Of a stretch of 64,000 bases of DNA, positions 1-11,104 are shown piece by piece. The notes under the pieces were generated by a model, which was not told the DNA's origin, made no database searches, and saw nothing but the letters and a program-made list of their open reading frames with translations. Numbering within the stretch: the stretch's first letter is position 1; each line of letters opens with the position of its first letter. The position numbers and the translations under genes were made by a program. The stretch is from Marchantia polymorpha subsp. ruderalis (lineage: Eukaryota; Streptophyta; Marchantiopsida; Marchantiales; Marchantiaceae): NCBI GenBank assembly GCA_037833965.1, contig AP031356.1, positions 8,888,501 through 8,952,500 on the forward strand. The letters are read 5' to 3'.

Positions 1-1
1 A

Positions 2-2635
2 TGGAACTACATCTGTGCGAATATGGTGCGCGAGTGGCTAGAGCCACAGGGACCACCCTCGCGCGGATTGCGTCCGCATGTTGATCGGTGGACAGTCCAA
101 GATTGGGCGCAGGCATTGGGAAGATGTGCCGGCATGCCAGGGCATCTCCTTTTCGACAGTGAGAGCATCAAGGTGACCAAGCAGGAAGAGGCGCAATTTG
201 TGGAGCTGTTCAAGACCGGGAGGTCTACCAAGAATGGGTACAGGACCCGTGATTACAAGGATCGATTTCGCCGGACTTTGTCCGCGGCGCTGATGCAATT
301 ACTGCAGCCACACCGCGCCTGCTACATCACATTGTGGCAGGTCTCTTTTGTGGAGTGTGTCATCGAGGGAACTCCAATTCACTGGGCGAGCATCCTGCAC
401 AGGGTGATGCGACAGCACGCTTTTGAGGAGAAAGGGGGAACTCTAAACCATCTCTCTCCTTTCCTCATCAATTTTTATCGACAGCGGAATTGTTTGACAG
501 CGGCGGAGCTTGAGCATTTTCCGCCGTTGTCCGTCGACCATCCCGGGAAGTATGTGCGGGAGAATGAGGTCGACACTAATGCAGAGGAGTCACCGACTTC
601 TACCCCATCAAGGCGGAGGGACGAAGGGAGAAACACTCCTGCAGCACGAGTGCCGCGGAAGCGGCGATGGAGAGAAGAGTCCGAAGAGGAGCAGCATCAA
701 GAACCCTCTGCTCCCATTCGACCGCGGCCGTTGTACGAGTCATACAGCCGGCCGAAGCAGAAGGCACGCAGACTGGTGTTACCAGCCAACAGTGCGGACA
801 CGGCGACGATTGCGACGGAGAAAGGAAGTGCGTCGCCAGAGGAGCATGAGGAAGCGCGGACGACCGCAGGAGCAACGGACCACGCTGCAGCCTCGACGGG
901 CGAGAGGCCGCCTACGGGCCAAGGGCCTCCGGAGTTACCACGTGCGTTGCGGACAGATGTTCCGTTTGCGCACAGACGAGACTCCGCGGACGGACGAGCC
1001 TCCGCGGACAGGCGATCACAAGTGGACGTAGATCTACGCTTACGCGTGGGAAGGAGCAGTCCGCCTGTGCACAGGCGCTCGCCTGTGCACAGGTCACCTC
1101 CACACGTGCCGCCTGTGCACAGGCAGGAATCACCCCCGTTCCAACGTAGGAAGGGGAAGGAGCCGGCGGAAGAGCCGCCTACGAGACACCGGCCCTCGGG
1201 GCCAGACCCTCCGGCGCACCACGCGCCGCAATTTGCGCCTTCGGCGCCAGGGCCTTCGAGCCGCGGAGATACGAGCAGGGAGTGTACGGAGACCACACTA
1301 TCGGCGGGTAATCCGCCGGCAGATGCGCCTTCGGCGGTAGGGCCTCAGGGCCAAGGGACATCGGGCAAGCGGCCCCCGGCTATGTCGCCTTTGGCGATAG
1401 ACGCCTTCGGCGCTACGCCTGCGGCGGACAAGGCGCCGGCATTTGCGCCTGCGCACAGGCCAAGCACAGCCCCCACGGACCGATCAAGGGAGCAGCAACA
1501 GACGGTGGAGCGGAGTGACTGTCCGCGGGATGAAATCTCGATGCGCGATGCGCAATCAAACCCCGCGCAGCCACCCTCCGCTCGATCGCCTTCGGCGGCG
1601 GGCGTCGGCGGCAGAGAGGACACGGTAGACGACCAACAAGCGAGCGGCGGGGATGCCGCACGGGCACATTCGCCTACCGCCTTAGACATTTTGGCGAAGA
1701 GCAGCGAGGCTGCAGCCGTGCCTTCGCAGGCAGCACACGTCGACGACGTGCAGCCCCACTCGGGTCAGTCGCCGACGCAATCAATGGCGACTGAAATTCT
1801 CCACTCGGATGATGACGACGGAGGCTCCACCGAAGAAATGTCAGGAGCAGAGGACACCGAGGAGGAGGAGGAAATTGTTGGAGCGCCGGCGGCGGCGCTC
1901 TCTGAGCAGGTGATTCCGTTGCTGAGGTACTTGGATCGCAAAGTCGATAAATACGCCGACCCACTTCAGCCGGGATCTTACATCGAGTTAGTGCGCAGGC
2001 GGACTCGCACTAAAGTCCACACCAGCAAGCTATTAGCTAGAGTGGACCAGGAGTTGAGGGAATTGAAGGAGAAGCATGCATGCTTGTGGGGTCAGTATAA
2101 ACTTAATCAGAAATTCTACAAGTACTCCGAGAAGGTGAAGGATGAGAAACTGGACGAGCTCACCAAGGAGCAGGTGAAGGTCAAGGAAGCACTAATTTCT
2201 GAGCAGGCCCAGAATCGGATTTTGTCAGAGGAGCTCGTGCGACAGACGCGGTTGTTGGAACAGTGTCAGCTCGCACGGCAGGCGGATGAGGAGGTAATCC
2301 GCAGGCTACAGTCAGAGTGTGGCGAATTGAGAGCGCAACGTGCTGAGGCCGAATCGCAATTAGTGATAGTTGAAGAGGATCGCAGGAAGGAGGCAGATCG
2401 CACAAAGGTGGAGACGGCGAGGCGTGTCGCCCACTGTCTCAAGGGCTACGCCCACTGGGAAGTGAAGGCGCAGGAGAAACTCACACTGCGTGAGTTTGAA
2501 CTGCGCGCAGCCGGGTTGTTGTCAGGCGACAGTAGGAGTCGGCGGAAGGTAGCAAAGAAGCTCGATGCTTTTCTGTCGAAGGCGCAGGATACCATGTCCG
2601 CCCTCGAAGTGGAGGTGTCCGCGGCGTTGCAATGA
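2..2635 (+). CDS. LTR-borne coiled-coil protein, family 1 (5' partial, early stop)
   Basis: The protein is unknown; I recognise no domain family. The frame is open from the window edge, and other copies show the true start lies upstream. Visible parts in order are: a conserved domain rich in Trp, Arg and Tyr (WGWN-like start, then VREWLEP, RTRDYKDRFRR, NHLSPFLINFY); a long Pro/Arg/Ser-rich low-complexity middle with PVHR repeats; an acidic patch (DDDD, EEEEE) near 1805-1875; and a C-terminal helical, heptad-like segment. The stop at 2633-2635 is a CGA-to-TGA change relative to other copies. It removes about 40 residues that other copies keep, and the adjacent CAG has become CAA. The ORF lies in U3, upstream of the TATA box, so from the 5' LTR it is outside the main transcript. 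The copy in a 3' LTR would be on the genomic RNA. Confidence 0.75.
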   Translation, partial: WNYICANMVREWLEPQGPPSRGLRPHVDRWTVQDWAQALGRCAGMPGHLLFDSESIKVTKQEEAQFVELFKTGRSTKNGYRTRDYKDRFRRTLSAALMQLLQPHRACYITLWQVSFVECVIEGTPIHWASILHRVMRQHAFEEKGGTLNHLSPFLINFYRQRNCLTAAELEHFPPLSVDHPGKYVRENEVDTNAEESPTSTPSRRRDEGRNTPAARVPRKRRWREESEEEQHQEPSAPIRPRPLYESYSRPKQKARRLVLPANSADTATIATEKGSASPEEHEEARTTAGATDHAAASTGERPPTGQGPPELPRALRTDVPFAHRRDSADGRASADRRSQVDVDLRLRVGRSSPPVHRRSPVHRSPPHVPPVHRQESPPFQRRKGKEPAEEPPTRHRPSGPDPPAHHAPQFAPSAPGPSSRGDTSRECTETTLSAGNPPADAPSAVGPQGQGTSGKRPPAMSPLAIDAFGATPAADKAPAFAPAHRPSTAPTDRSREQQQTVERSDCPRDEISMRDAQSNPAQPPSARSPSAAGVGGREDTVDDQQASGGDAARAHSPTALDILAKSSEAAAVPSQAAHVDDVQPHSGQSPTQSMATEILHSDDDDGGSTEEMSGAEDTEEEEEIVGAPAAALSEQVIPLLRYLDRKVDKYADPLQPGSYIELVRRRTRTKVHTSKLLARVDQELRELKEKHACLWGQYKLNQKFYKYSEKVKDEKLDELTKEQVKVKEALISEQAQNRILSEELVRQTRLLEQCQLARQADEEVIRRLQSECGELRAQRAEAESQLVIVEEDRRKEADRTKVETARRVAHCLKGYAHWEVKAQEKLTLREFELRAAGLLSGDSRSRRKVAKKLDAFLSKAQDTMSALEVEVSAALQ

Positions 2636-2797
2636 TTGGGACTGCGCAGTCGAGCGGAAGATTGGCAGGGTAGGGGGTTAGTGCGCGGCAGTCCGCTGCG
2701 CAGGAGACGTAGCACAGGTTCCGCGGAGTGTAGTGTAGCGTGGTTCCGTGCAGGCGTGTGGCGTAGTGCAGTGTAGTGCTAGGTAGGACTTAGAAGG

Positions 2798-2826
2798 TAT
2801 AAAATAGTTCCAGGCGTTTTGCCTGG
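2798..2826 (+). promoter_or_regulatory. LTR TATA box plus adjacent hairpin
   Basis: TATAAAATA at 2798-2806 is followed by an inverted repeat at 2810-2826 (CCAGGC, loop GTTTT, GCCTGG). This is the expected U3/R boundary region, with transcription likely starting about 25-35 bases after the TATA box. The same arrangement is present in every LTR in the window, and the stem covaries between families. Confidence 0.75.
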
Positions 2827-3553
2827 GGTTCTTTCCCATCAGAAGTGCAGATCAGGAACCCATTTCCTTTGCGTGTTTGTGTCCTTGAGTTCTGTCACCA
2901 CGCACGAGGAGTTACAACTTAGCGTTCCGCATTTTGTAGCTGAAGGCCTTCGGCCGAATGTTCAGAGCTAGTACATTGGTTAGAGACTTGAGTAGTTCGG
3001 ATCTGCACCTGCGGGTGACTGCCGATGCTCAGAGCCAGTGACTAGTTAGATACTTGAACAGTTTCGCCCCTACACCTTCGAGTGTTTCTTTCCGATTGTA
3101 CTCCTTTGGGATTTTTCCCCTGAATGCCAAAGTGAAGTTTTGCTACTTCGTGTAAGCCTTGGTTGTAAATTCAGGTTACGCTGCAGCAGGTGCCTTGAGG
3201 GTAACCACTGTAGTATTTCTGGGAATGACAAGTGCCTGAGAATTCAAACTCTTCAATAGACTGTTGTTGTGTTACTGGAATGTTTCACAGTGAGTCCTTC
3301 AGTGCGGACCTGTGTTCTCTGCGCGTTTCGTGAGTTGAGAGTGTTGTTCACCGCGTAGGAGTGACTTCGATCCGAAGTAGGCAGTCCAAACCGGGGTTCC
3401 TACACTAGCAGCAAGCTAGTGGAAGTGTTGTAAAAGCCGGAGTTGGAAGTGACTGCCCGCAGCTTTGCCGAGTGTGCTCGCGAGAGACTTTCCCCCCGAA
3501 ATCTTGAAGTAGAGGTCCTAACGGATCTCTGGGTTGTATTTCTGTAGTTTCAG

Positions 3554-3581
<28 letters not shown>
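3554..3581 (+). repeat. GT microsatellite in LTR
   Basis: An uninterrupted GT run lies in the R/U5 part of the LTR. All LTR copies carry it at the same place with different repeat counts, for example shorter at about 29777-29793 and 49656-49669, so it is a fast-changing internal marker. Confidence 0.9.
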
Positions 3582-3584
<3 letters not shown>

Positions 3585-3800
3585 GCTGCACTGTGCGACC
3601 TCCGAGTGCGCTCCGAGTGGACACTTGCAGTATTTCTGGGAGTGACAGTCGCCTGAGAATTCAAACTCATCAATAGTCTGTTAAACGTGACACTTTGTAC
3701 CCTGTGTGTTCCTCTGTCCCTGTGGGTTCGACCTTTCTACCACTATATTGCAGTTTTAGCCTTTAGTGGGTTATTACATAAGAAGCAGACAACTTCTTTT

Positions 3801-3818
3801 TGGCGCCGCTGCCGGGGA
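3801..3818 (+). promoter_or_regulatory. Primer binding site, tRNA-Asp-like
   Basis: TGGCGCCGCTGCCGGGGA begins 22 bases after the LTR end. It differs by one base from the PBS form (TGGCGCCGTTGCCGGGGA) known in plant Athila-type elements, which pairs with the 3' end of tRNA-Asp. Its position fixes the 5' LTR boundary and the orientation of element A. Confidence 0.85.
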
Positions 3819-3864
3819 CAGTTGCGTCAACACCGGGGTTTTTACGAGCAGCCATGCTCGGTGA

Positions 3865-5712
3865 ATGTCGACTGGAGCTAGCGGGAGCAACCTAAGTGCG
3901 AGGGCTGTCCGCAGGTTCCGACGAGATTCAGAGAAGGCCGTGGAGGAGACACGGCGTCAAAACAAGAAAACACCAAAAAGAGTACCTAAGCCTAGTTCGG
4001 CCGACATCCTTGGGGAACCTACCCCCGGCGACTCGGAACCAAACTTGGTGCTTACAGTTCTACTAGATATTCCTTGCACGGACCCTCCTCGTGATTTAGA
4101 AACGACCGCCCGAGAACCGTCGACAGACACACCGATGGCGGACGGACAAGCCAATGTGCGGCTACCTCAGCCGATTACTAAACATTCCTACCCAAAGTAT
4201 AAAGGGAGTGGGGATGACGACGATGCAGATTCATACATTAAGTTGTTCGAATCGGTGTCTATTGCCAATCGCGAGATCGCAGACGACGACCGACTAAGGA
4301 TCTTTCCAAGCCTTCTGCGGAAGAAAGCGAGGAGTTGGTACAATCACGAGAGCATCGATCCGACTGGGTTGACAACATGGGCCCAGCTGAAGGAGAAGTT
4401 CCTTCGCCGCTTCCGTGAGCTCGGCTACGACAGTCGGGTATTGACAAAGTTACGTAATTTGCAGCGAGAGAAGAAGGAGAGTCTGCGTGACTACACTGAG
4501 AGATTTCTGGACCTCCTTGACAGAATACCGAAAACAGGACCAGGGTCCCCTTTCTCGGTACAACAAGCTGTGGATTGGTACGTGACCGGTTTAACTCGGG
4601 AGATGGAGACTTTTTGCCGACGCAGCAAGTGCGACACTATTGAGGATGTGATTGCATCGGCAGAAGCCTTCGAAACTTCCACTCTCAACCGAAGAGGGAG
4701 AGAGAGACGGGAGTCAAAGGAGCGAAAACCGAAGGGAGGGCGAAGACGACGTAGAGGTACAACTCCGTCATCGGAGGAATCGTCTTCGGACGAGAACCGT
4801 TCCTCATCCGAAGAAGAGGAAACCTCATCGTCGGAGGAGGAGAAGAAGAGGAAGAAGCATGGGGCAGCGAAGAAGAAGGGCACCCGACGAGTGACTACGG
4901 ACAGAGCGCCGGGAGACATAGCCTCGAAGATGGAGACCCTCGTGAAGGACTTCGCCGACCTCAAGGTTCAAGTGGTAGGCGGGCATGATCGCCGAAAATC
5001 ACCCGGGAGAGTGCGAGCGAACTTATGGTGTACGACGTGCGGAGCGGTGGGACATGCCAACACCGAGTGCCTTACCACCCGTCCGTCATATCCAGTCAAC
5101 GCAGTAGAGTGGGCACAACCGTACTATGGAGAGCACCCCCAGTACTATGGAGAGGCTAGCGAAGAGACAGCCTACGCCGTCCAGTCGGTTCCCACCCCCA
5201 CTGCAGTTTCAGCAATGCAAGTCCCACGATATCATCCGGTGGATCGGGCCACTACAGTACCCGTGAGGCAGAGAGCACCTCCAGGGACGTTTGACCCACC
5301 ACCACCGCGAGCTTGTTATAATTGCGGGGAAGTTGGACACTTCTCACCGCAGTGTCCCCATCCAAAAAGGCGAAACGATTATGTTCCGACATGTAGTAAT
5401 TGCAAGAAGACCGGGCATACTGCGCCAGAGTGTGATCAGCCACCAGTTCCTCGGCCAGCGGTACGATTTGTGAACCCTCCTGCCAAGGAGGACGTCCAAG
5501 TTAACCAGGTCGAAGTAGGTTCAGACGGGGATGACGAAGACGAAGAATGGCCGGCGGAAGAGGTTATGTGCGCACGGGTCGAAACTCGTAGTTCCAAGAA
5601 ATCGAAGGAGCAAGAGCGTGACACCCGCAAGCACGAACGGAGAACCGACGACCGGACGGGAAAAGGGAAGGAGAAGACATCTAGCAAGTCCGACTTGCGA
5701 CCTGCACGGAAG
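3865..5712 (+). CDS. gag: Gag (5' part), retrotransposon capsid/nucleocapsid
   Basis: This is the structural polyprotein that packages element RNA. The ATG at 3865 is the first in-frame start after the PBS. Residues about 90-270 form a typical retrotransposon Gag capsid region (SWYNHE, FLRRFRELG, ESLRDYTERF). A basic and Ser/Glu-rich linker follows at about 275-340. Three CCHC zinc knuckles of form CX2CX4HX4C follow: CTTCGAVGHANTEC, CYNCGEVGHFSPQC and CSNCKKTGHTAPEC. The reading frame runs into the inserted LTR at 5713 and would end a few codons later at 5748, losing the protease. The frame resumes exactly at 11105 once the insertion and one duplicated GGAAG are discounted, so the interruption is a single event in an otherwise open gene. 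Confidence 0.92.
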
Positions 5713-6653
5713 TGTAATAACCCACTAAAGGCTAAAACTGCAATATAGTGGTAGAAAGGTCGAACCCACAGGGACAGAGGAACACACAGGGTACAAAGTG
5801 TCACGTTTTAACAGACTATTGAGGAGTTTGAATTCTCAGGCGACTGTCACTCCCAGAAATACTGCAAGTGTCCACTCGGAGCGCACTCGGAGGTCGCACA
5901 GTGCAGCGTAACACACACACACACACCTGAAACTACAGAAACACAACCCAGAGATCCGTTAGGACCTCTACTTCAAGATTTCAGGGGGAAAGTCTCTCAA
6001 GAGTACACTCTGCGAAGCTGCGGGTAGTGACTTCCAACTCCGGCTTTTACAACACTTCCACTAGCTTGCTGCTAGTGTAGGAAACCCGGTTTGGACTCCC
6101 TACTTCGGATCGAAGTCACTCAGACGCGGTGAACAACACTCTCAACTCACAAAACGCGCAGAGAACACAGGTCCGCACTGAAGGACTCACTGAGAAACAT
6201 TCCAGTAACACAACAACAGTCTATTGAAGAGTTTGAATTCTCAGGCACTTGTCATTCCCAGAAATACTACAGGGGTTACCCTCAAAGCACCTGCTGCAGC
6301 GTAACCTGAATTTACAACCAAGGCTTACACGAAGTAGCAAAACTTCACTTTGGCATTCAGGGGAAAAATCCCAAGGAAATACAATCAGAAAGAAACACTC
6401 GAAGGTATAGGGGCGAAACTGTTCAAGTATCTAACTAGTCACTGGCTCTGAGCATCGGCAGTCACCCGCAGGTGCAGATCCGAACTACTCAAGTCTCTAA
6501 CCAATGTACTAGCTCTGAACATTCGGCCGAAGGCCTTCAGCTACAAAATGCGGAACGCTAAGTTGTAACTCCTCGTGCGTGGTGACAGAACTCAAGGACA
6601 CAAACACGCAAAGGAAATGGGTTCCTGATCTGCACTTCTGATGGGAAAGAACC

Positions 6654-6682
6654 CCAGGCAAAACGCCTGGAACTATTTTATA
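6654..6682 (-). promoter_or_regulatory. LTR TATA box and hairpin (reverse)
   Basis: The minus-strand TATAAAATA is at 6674-6682, with the inverted repeat CCAGGC/GCCTGG at 6654-6670 downstream on that strand. Both match the other family-1 LTRs. Confidence 0.7.
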
Positions 6683-6718
6683 CCTTCTAAGTCCTACCTA
6701 GCACTACACTGCACTACG

Positions 6719-9700
6719 CTACACGCCTGCACGGAACCACGCTACACTACACTCCGCGGAACCTGTACTACGTCTCCTGCGCGGCCGACTGCCGCGCACT
6801 AACTCCCTACCTTGCCAATCTTCCGCTCGACTGCGCAGTCCCAACCTCTGCAACGCCGCGGACACCTCCCCTTCGAGGGCGGACATGGTATCCTGTGCCT
6901 TCGACAGAAAGGCATCGAGCTTCTTCGCTACCTTCCGCCGACTCCTACTGTCGCCTGACAACAACCCGGCTGCGCGCAATTCAAACTCACGCAGTGTGAG
7001 TTTCTCCTGCGCCTTCACTTCCCAGTGGGCGTAGCCCTTGAGACAGTGGGCGACTCGCCTCGCCGTCTTCACCTTCGTGCGATCCGCCTCCTTCCTGCGA
7101 TCCTCTTCAATTATCACTAATTGCGATTCGGCTTCAGCACGTTGCGCTCTCAATTCGCCACACTCTGACTGTAACCTGCGGATTAACTCTTCATCCGCCT
7201 GCCGTGCGAGCTGACATTGTTCCAACAACCGCGTCTGTCGCACGAGCTCCTCTGACAAAATCCGATTCTGGGCCTGCTCAGAAATGAGTGCTTCCTTGAC
7301 CTTCCCCTGCTCCTTGGTGAGCTCGCCCAGTTTCTCATCCTTCATCTTCTCGGAATGCTTGTAGAATTTCTGATTAAGCTTGTACTGACCCCACAAGCAC
7401 GCATGCTTCTCCTTCAATTCCTTCAACTCCTGGTCCACTCTAGCTAATAGCTTGCTGGTGTGGACTTTAGTGCGAGTCCGCCTGCGCACTAACTCGATGT
7501 AAGATCCCGGCTGGAGTGGGTCGGCGTATTTATCGACCTTGCGATCCAAGTACCGCAGCAACGGAATCACCTGCTCAGAGAGCGCCGCCGCCGGCGCTCC
7601 AACAATTTCCTCCTCCTCCTCCTCGGTGTCTTCTGCTCCTGACATTTCTTCCGTGGAGCCTCCGTCGTCATCATCCGAGTGGAGAATTTCAGTCGCCATT
7701 GATTGCGTCGGCGACTGCCCCGAGTGGGGCTGCACGTCGTCGACGTGTGCTGCCTGCGAAGGTACGGCTGCAGCCTCGCTGCTCGTCGCCAAAATGTCTA
7801 AGGCGGAAGGCGAATGTACCCGTGCGGCATCCCCGTCTCTCGCTTGTTGATTGTCTACCGCATCCTCTCTGCCGCCGTCGTCCGCCGCCGAAGGCGATCG
7901 AGCGGAAGGTGGCTGCGCGGGGTTTGATTGCGCATCGCGCATCGAGATTTCATCCCGCGGACAGTCACTCCGCTCCTCCGTCTGCTGCTCCCTTGATCGG
8001 TCCGTGGGGGCTGTGCCCGGCCCGTGCGCAGGCGCATTTGCCGGCGCCTTGTCCGCCGCAGGCGTAGCGCCGCGGACATCTATCGCCGAAGGCGACATGG
8101 CCGGGGGCCGCACGCCCGATGTTCCTTGGCCTATAGGCCCTACCGCCGAAGGCGCATCTATCGGCGGACTTCCCGCCGATGGTGCGGCCTCCGCACGCTT
8201 TCTGCTCGTATCTCCTCGGCTCGAAGGCCCTGGCGCCGAAGGCGCAAATTGCGGCGCGTGGTGCGCCGGAGGGTCTGGCCCCGAGGGCCGGTGTCTCGTA
8301 GGCGGTTCTTCCGCCGGCTCCTTCCCCTTCCTACGTTGGAACGGGGGTGATTCTTGCCTGTGCACAGGCGGCACGTGTGGAGGTGTCCTGTGCACAGGCG
8401 ACCTGTGCACAGGTGAGCGCCTGTGCACAGGCGGACTGCTCCTTCCCACGCGTAAGCGTAGATCCACGTCCACTTGTGTTCGCCGGTCCGCGGAGGCTCG
8501 TCCGTCCGCGGAGGCTCGTCCGTGCGCAAACGGAACATCTGTCCGCATCGCACGTGGTAACTCCGGAGGCTCTTGGCCCGTAGGCGGCCTTTCTCCCGTC
8601 GAGGTTGCAGCGTGGCCCGTCGCTCCTGCGGTCGTCCGCGCTTCCTCATGCCTCTCTGGCGACGCACTTCCTATCTCCGTCGCAATTGTCGCCGTGTCCG
8701 CACTGTCAGCTGGTAACACCAGTCTGCGTGCCTTCTGCTTCGGCCGGCTGTATGGCTCGCACAGCGGCCGCGGTCGAATGGGAGCAGAGGGTTCTTGATG
8801 CTGCTCCTCTTCAGACTCTTCCCTCCATCGCCGCTTCCGCGGCACTCGTGCTCCAGGAGTGTGTCTCCCTTCGTCCCTCCGTCTTGATGGGGTAGAAGTC
8901 GGTGACTCCTCTGCATCAGTGTCGACCTCGTTCTCCCGCACATACTTCCCGGGATGGTCGATGGACAATGGCGGAAAATGTTCAAGCTCCGCCGCTGTCA
9001 AACAATTCCGCTGTCGATAAAAATTGATGAGGAAAGGAGAAAGATGGTTTAGAGTTCCCCCCTTCTCCTCAAACGCGTGCTGTCGCATCACCCTGTGCAG
9101 GATGCTCGCCTAGTGAATTGGAGTTCCCTCGATGACGCACTCCACAAAAGAGACCTGCCACAATGTGATGTAGTAGGCGCGGTGCGGCTGCAGTAATTGC
9201 ATCAGCGCCGCGGACAAAGTCCGGCGAAATCGATCCTTGTAATCACGGGTCCTGTACCCATTCTTGGTAGACCTCCCGTTCTTGAACAGCTCCACAAATT
9301 GCGCCTCTTCCTGCTTGGTCACCTTGATGCTCTCACTGTCGAAAAGGAGATGCCCTGGCATGCCAGCACATCTTCCCAACGCCTGTGCCCAATCTTGGAC
9401 TGTCCACCGGTCAACATGCGGACGCAATCCGCGCGAGGGTGGTCCCTGTGGCTCTAGCCACTCGCGCACCATATTCGCACAGATGTAATTCCATCCCCAT
9501 AGCAAGAAATCGAGCTTTCTTGCTATTAAGCGCTCCTCAAAAGCGCGCAGCCCGTTCTGCGGTAGGCGAAGTGGCACCATCCGCAATCTGCTCGGTCTCG
9601 TCATTGCGTTCCTGGGGTTCGCTCGCCCGCTCATTCTACTTCCGCACTGCCCGCGCTTCTTTCTCTCTCGGCAAACTCTAATCGCCCTCAATTCCAAATC

Positions 9701-9856
9701 ACGCGCACTCACTTCTCCCTCAATCAACAAGAAATCTCCTGCGCGACGACGTCGAGAATGTTCCGCAGCCAGCAGATGGATAAGCGCAGCGCGCACAAGA
9801 GATTGGAATCGCGAATTCAAGAATGGGACGTTCTCCGCCGCCCGGTCGAAGGTCAT
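6719..9856 (-). pseudogene. LTR-borne coiled-coil protein, family 1, one nonsense mutation
   Basis: This full-length copy of the LTR ORF starts at the Met preceding TFDRA (9856) and ends at 6719. One internal stop, CTA on the + strand at 9110-9112, replaces the Trp codon of the HWASIL motif kept in other copies. The rest of the frame is intact on both sides. The order is: basic N-terminus; conserved domain; Pro/Arg-rich region with PVHR repeats; acidic patch; coiled coil; conserved C-terminus (HWEV, LREFELRAAGL, RRKVAKKLDAFL). The Trp-to-stop change is C-to-T on the + strand in CAG context. Function is unknown. Confidence 0.8.
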
Positions 9857-11104
9857 GGTCGGCTCTTGCTCGTGAAGAACGTCTCACTTGATGGCCGCGC
9901 CGGCTGTACGCTGGAACGGTCTTCGCTCTCACGCGCGGCTTCACGCTCCGCCGTCGTCGATTAAACTCTCACGCTCGAATTGGCGGATTTGAACTCCGCG
10001 AGCGTGTCACCCTGCGGACATGGGGGCGTAGCGCCGAAGGCGAGTTTTCCGCCTTGCGCGGTACACTTGTTCGTACCGCCCCTCGGCCAATCCCCCTCTG
10101 CCTTGACGCGTGCGTCCGCATGTCGGACAAAAGTTCAACTCCCGCCTGTGCGCAGGCAGGAGCCTCGGCGGATTCTCCGCCGGCACGGAACTTCATCCTC
10201 CTGTGCACAGGCATTCGCCTGTGCGCAGGCGAATTCCGTGCGCTACGTCGCGCTGGCGCGGAAGGCGTTGACCGTGGTCAGCCGTCTCCGTCTAGTCTGT
10301 CCGTTCCTTGTCTCTTCGTCGGCGCTTCCGCCGCCGCAACTCCGTCCGTCCAAGAGCGCATCCACCCTTCCCGTCCGCATGGTCCGTACCGATTTGATTA
10401 CTCTGGCGGCTCTTCCGACGTACGCGGCGCCGCGCTGGCGCGGAAGGCGCCGTACACTTCTACCTCACAAGGCGCATTTCTAGGGCCCAAGGCGGATTTT
10501 CCGCCGACGCTGAAGCGCCTGTGCACAGGCGAGCGCCTGTGCGTAGGCGGACTTCGCGCCTCCCCTAACCCTACTTCGCCTGTGCACAGGCGAACGCCCT
10601 CGTCCGCGCATAGGACAAAACTTGATTCCCCCTTCCGCGTAGGCGGAATTCGCGCCGGTGGCGAACTCTTTCCGCCGTAGGCGACCGCCTCCGTTTCTTC
10701 CAATAGCGATAACTCCCTAAGTCCTCATCCGTTCCAAGCGTTCTTGGGCTCGTTGGAATCAGTGCGTCGAGCTCTTTCCAACGGGACCCTAACTTGGTCA
10801 AGGCGCCCGAGGGTTGACCTAATTACGGGGGGTTTCCCTACAGCCGCGGACGCAACCTCCGAAGGCGGGTTCTGCGCCTTGCGCCGTAGAGATCCTAACT
10901 GCAGAGCTCGCAGGGAGGGTGGTGCCTGTCCTTACTGCTGCACCCCAAATCCCAGATTCTACAAGATCTCTCGAGAATCCCCGCGATCTTCCGGATTCAC
11001 TCTGTTTTGATGTACCGAAGGCTATTTACAATGCTGCCATGGTACAGTTTTCCAAAAATGTTTTAATTTCCTCAAAATTGCCAAAAGTGGGGTACCACAG
11101 GAAG

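Larger units (their letters stand above)
1..3778 (+). mobile_element. Family-1 LTR, 5' LTR of element A (left end outside window)
   Basis: The right boundary is TTATTACA at 3771-3778, followed 22 bases later by a primer binding site, so this is a 5' LTR. About 1.6 kb of its left end lies outside the window, judged against complete copies of 5.39-5.42 kb at 5713-11099, 44452-49868 and 58437-63831. It holds the LTR-borne ORF (2-2635), a TATA box (2798), a small hairpin, a GT microsatellite and a U5 with the plant-element motif CTGTCCCTGTGGGTTCGACC near 3711-3735. Confidence 0.9.
5713..11099 (-). mobile_element. Solo family-1 LTR, reverse, inside gag of element A
   Basis: The full LTR is 5,387 bp and runs on the minus strand. 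Its + strand ends are TGTAATAACCC at 5713 and GGGGTACCACA at 11099. It is flanked by the 5-bp duplication GGAAG (5708-5712, 11100-11104). No internal region or second LTR is present, so this is a solo LTR left by LTR-LTR recombination. It contains the whole LTR-borne ORF, a minus-strand TATA box (6674-6682) and hairpin. Confidence 0.95.

Noticed and set aside
1070-1130. CRISPR-like regularly spaced palindromes
   Set aside because: Units are 12-15 bp, adjacent, coding and of variable number inside an LTR ORF of a eukaryotic element. There are no unique spacers and no cas genes.
3711-3735. tRNA-like T-arm (GTGGGTTCGACC) in every LTR
   Set aside because: This is the conserved U5 motif of plant gypsy elements at the LTR end. 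No cloverleaf can be drawn around it.
7851-8798. Antisense open frame of 315 codons opposite the LTR ORF (similar one of 325 codons at 46753-47730), rich in LCTGG repeats
   Set aside because: The palindrome-dense, GC-rich region lacks stops in most frames on both strands. The frame recurs only because the sense gene recurs, and its residues are direct translations of the palindromes.
10054-10680. Open frames of about 200 codons in the LTR leader on both strands (also near 15429, 39922, 44871, 50069, 62789)
   Set aside because: They fall in the GC-rich palindromic leader, change length and frame between copies through indels, and show no conserved domain or start.
10919-11104. Upstream extension of the protease frame with an ATG at 10919
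   Set aside because: This stretch belongs to the reverse solo LTR. The native frame is the continuation of gag from 5712.
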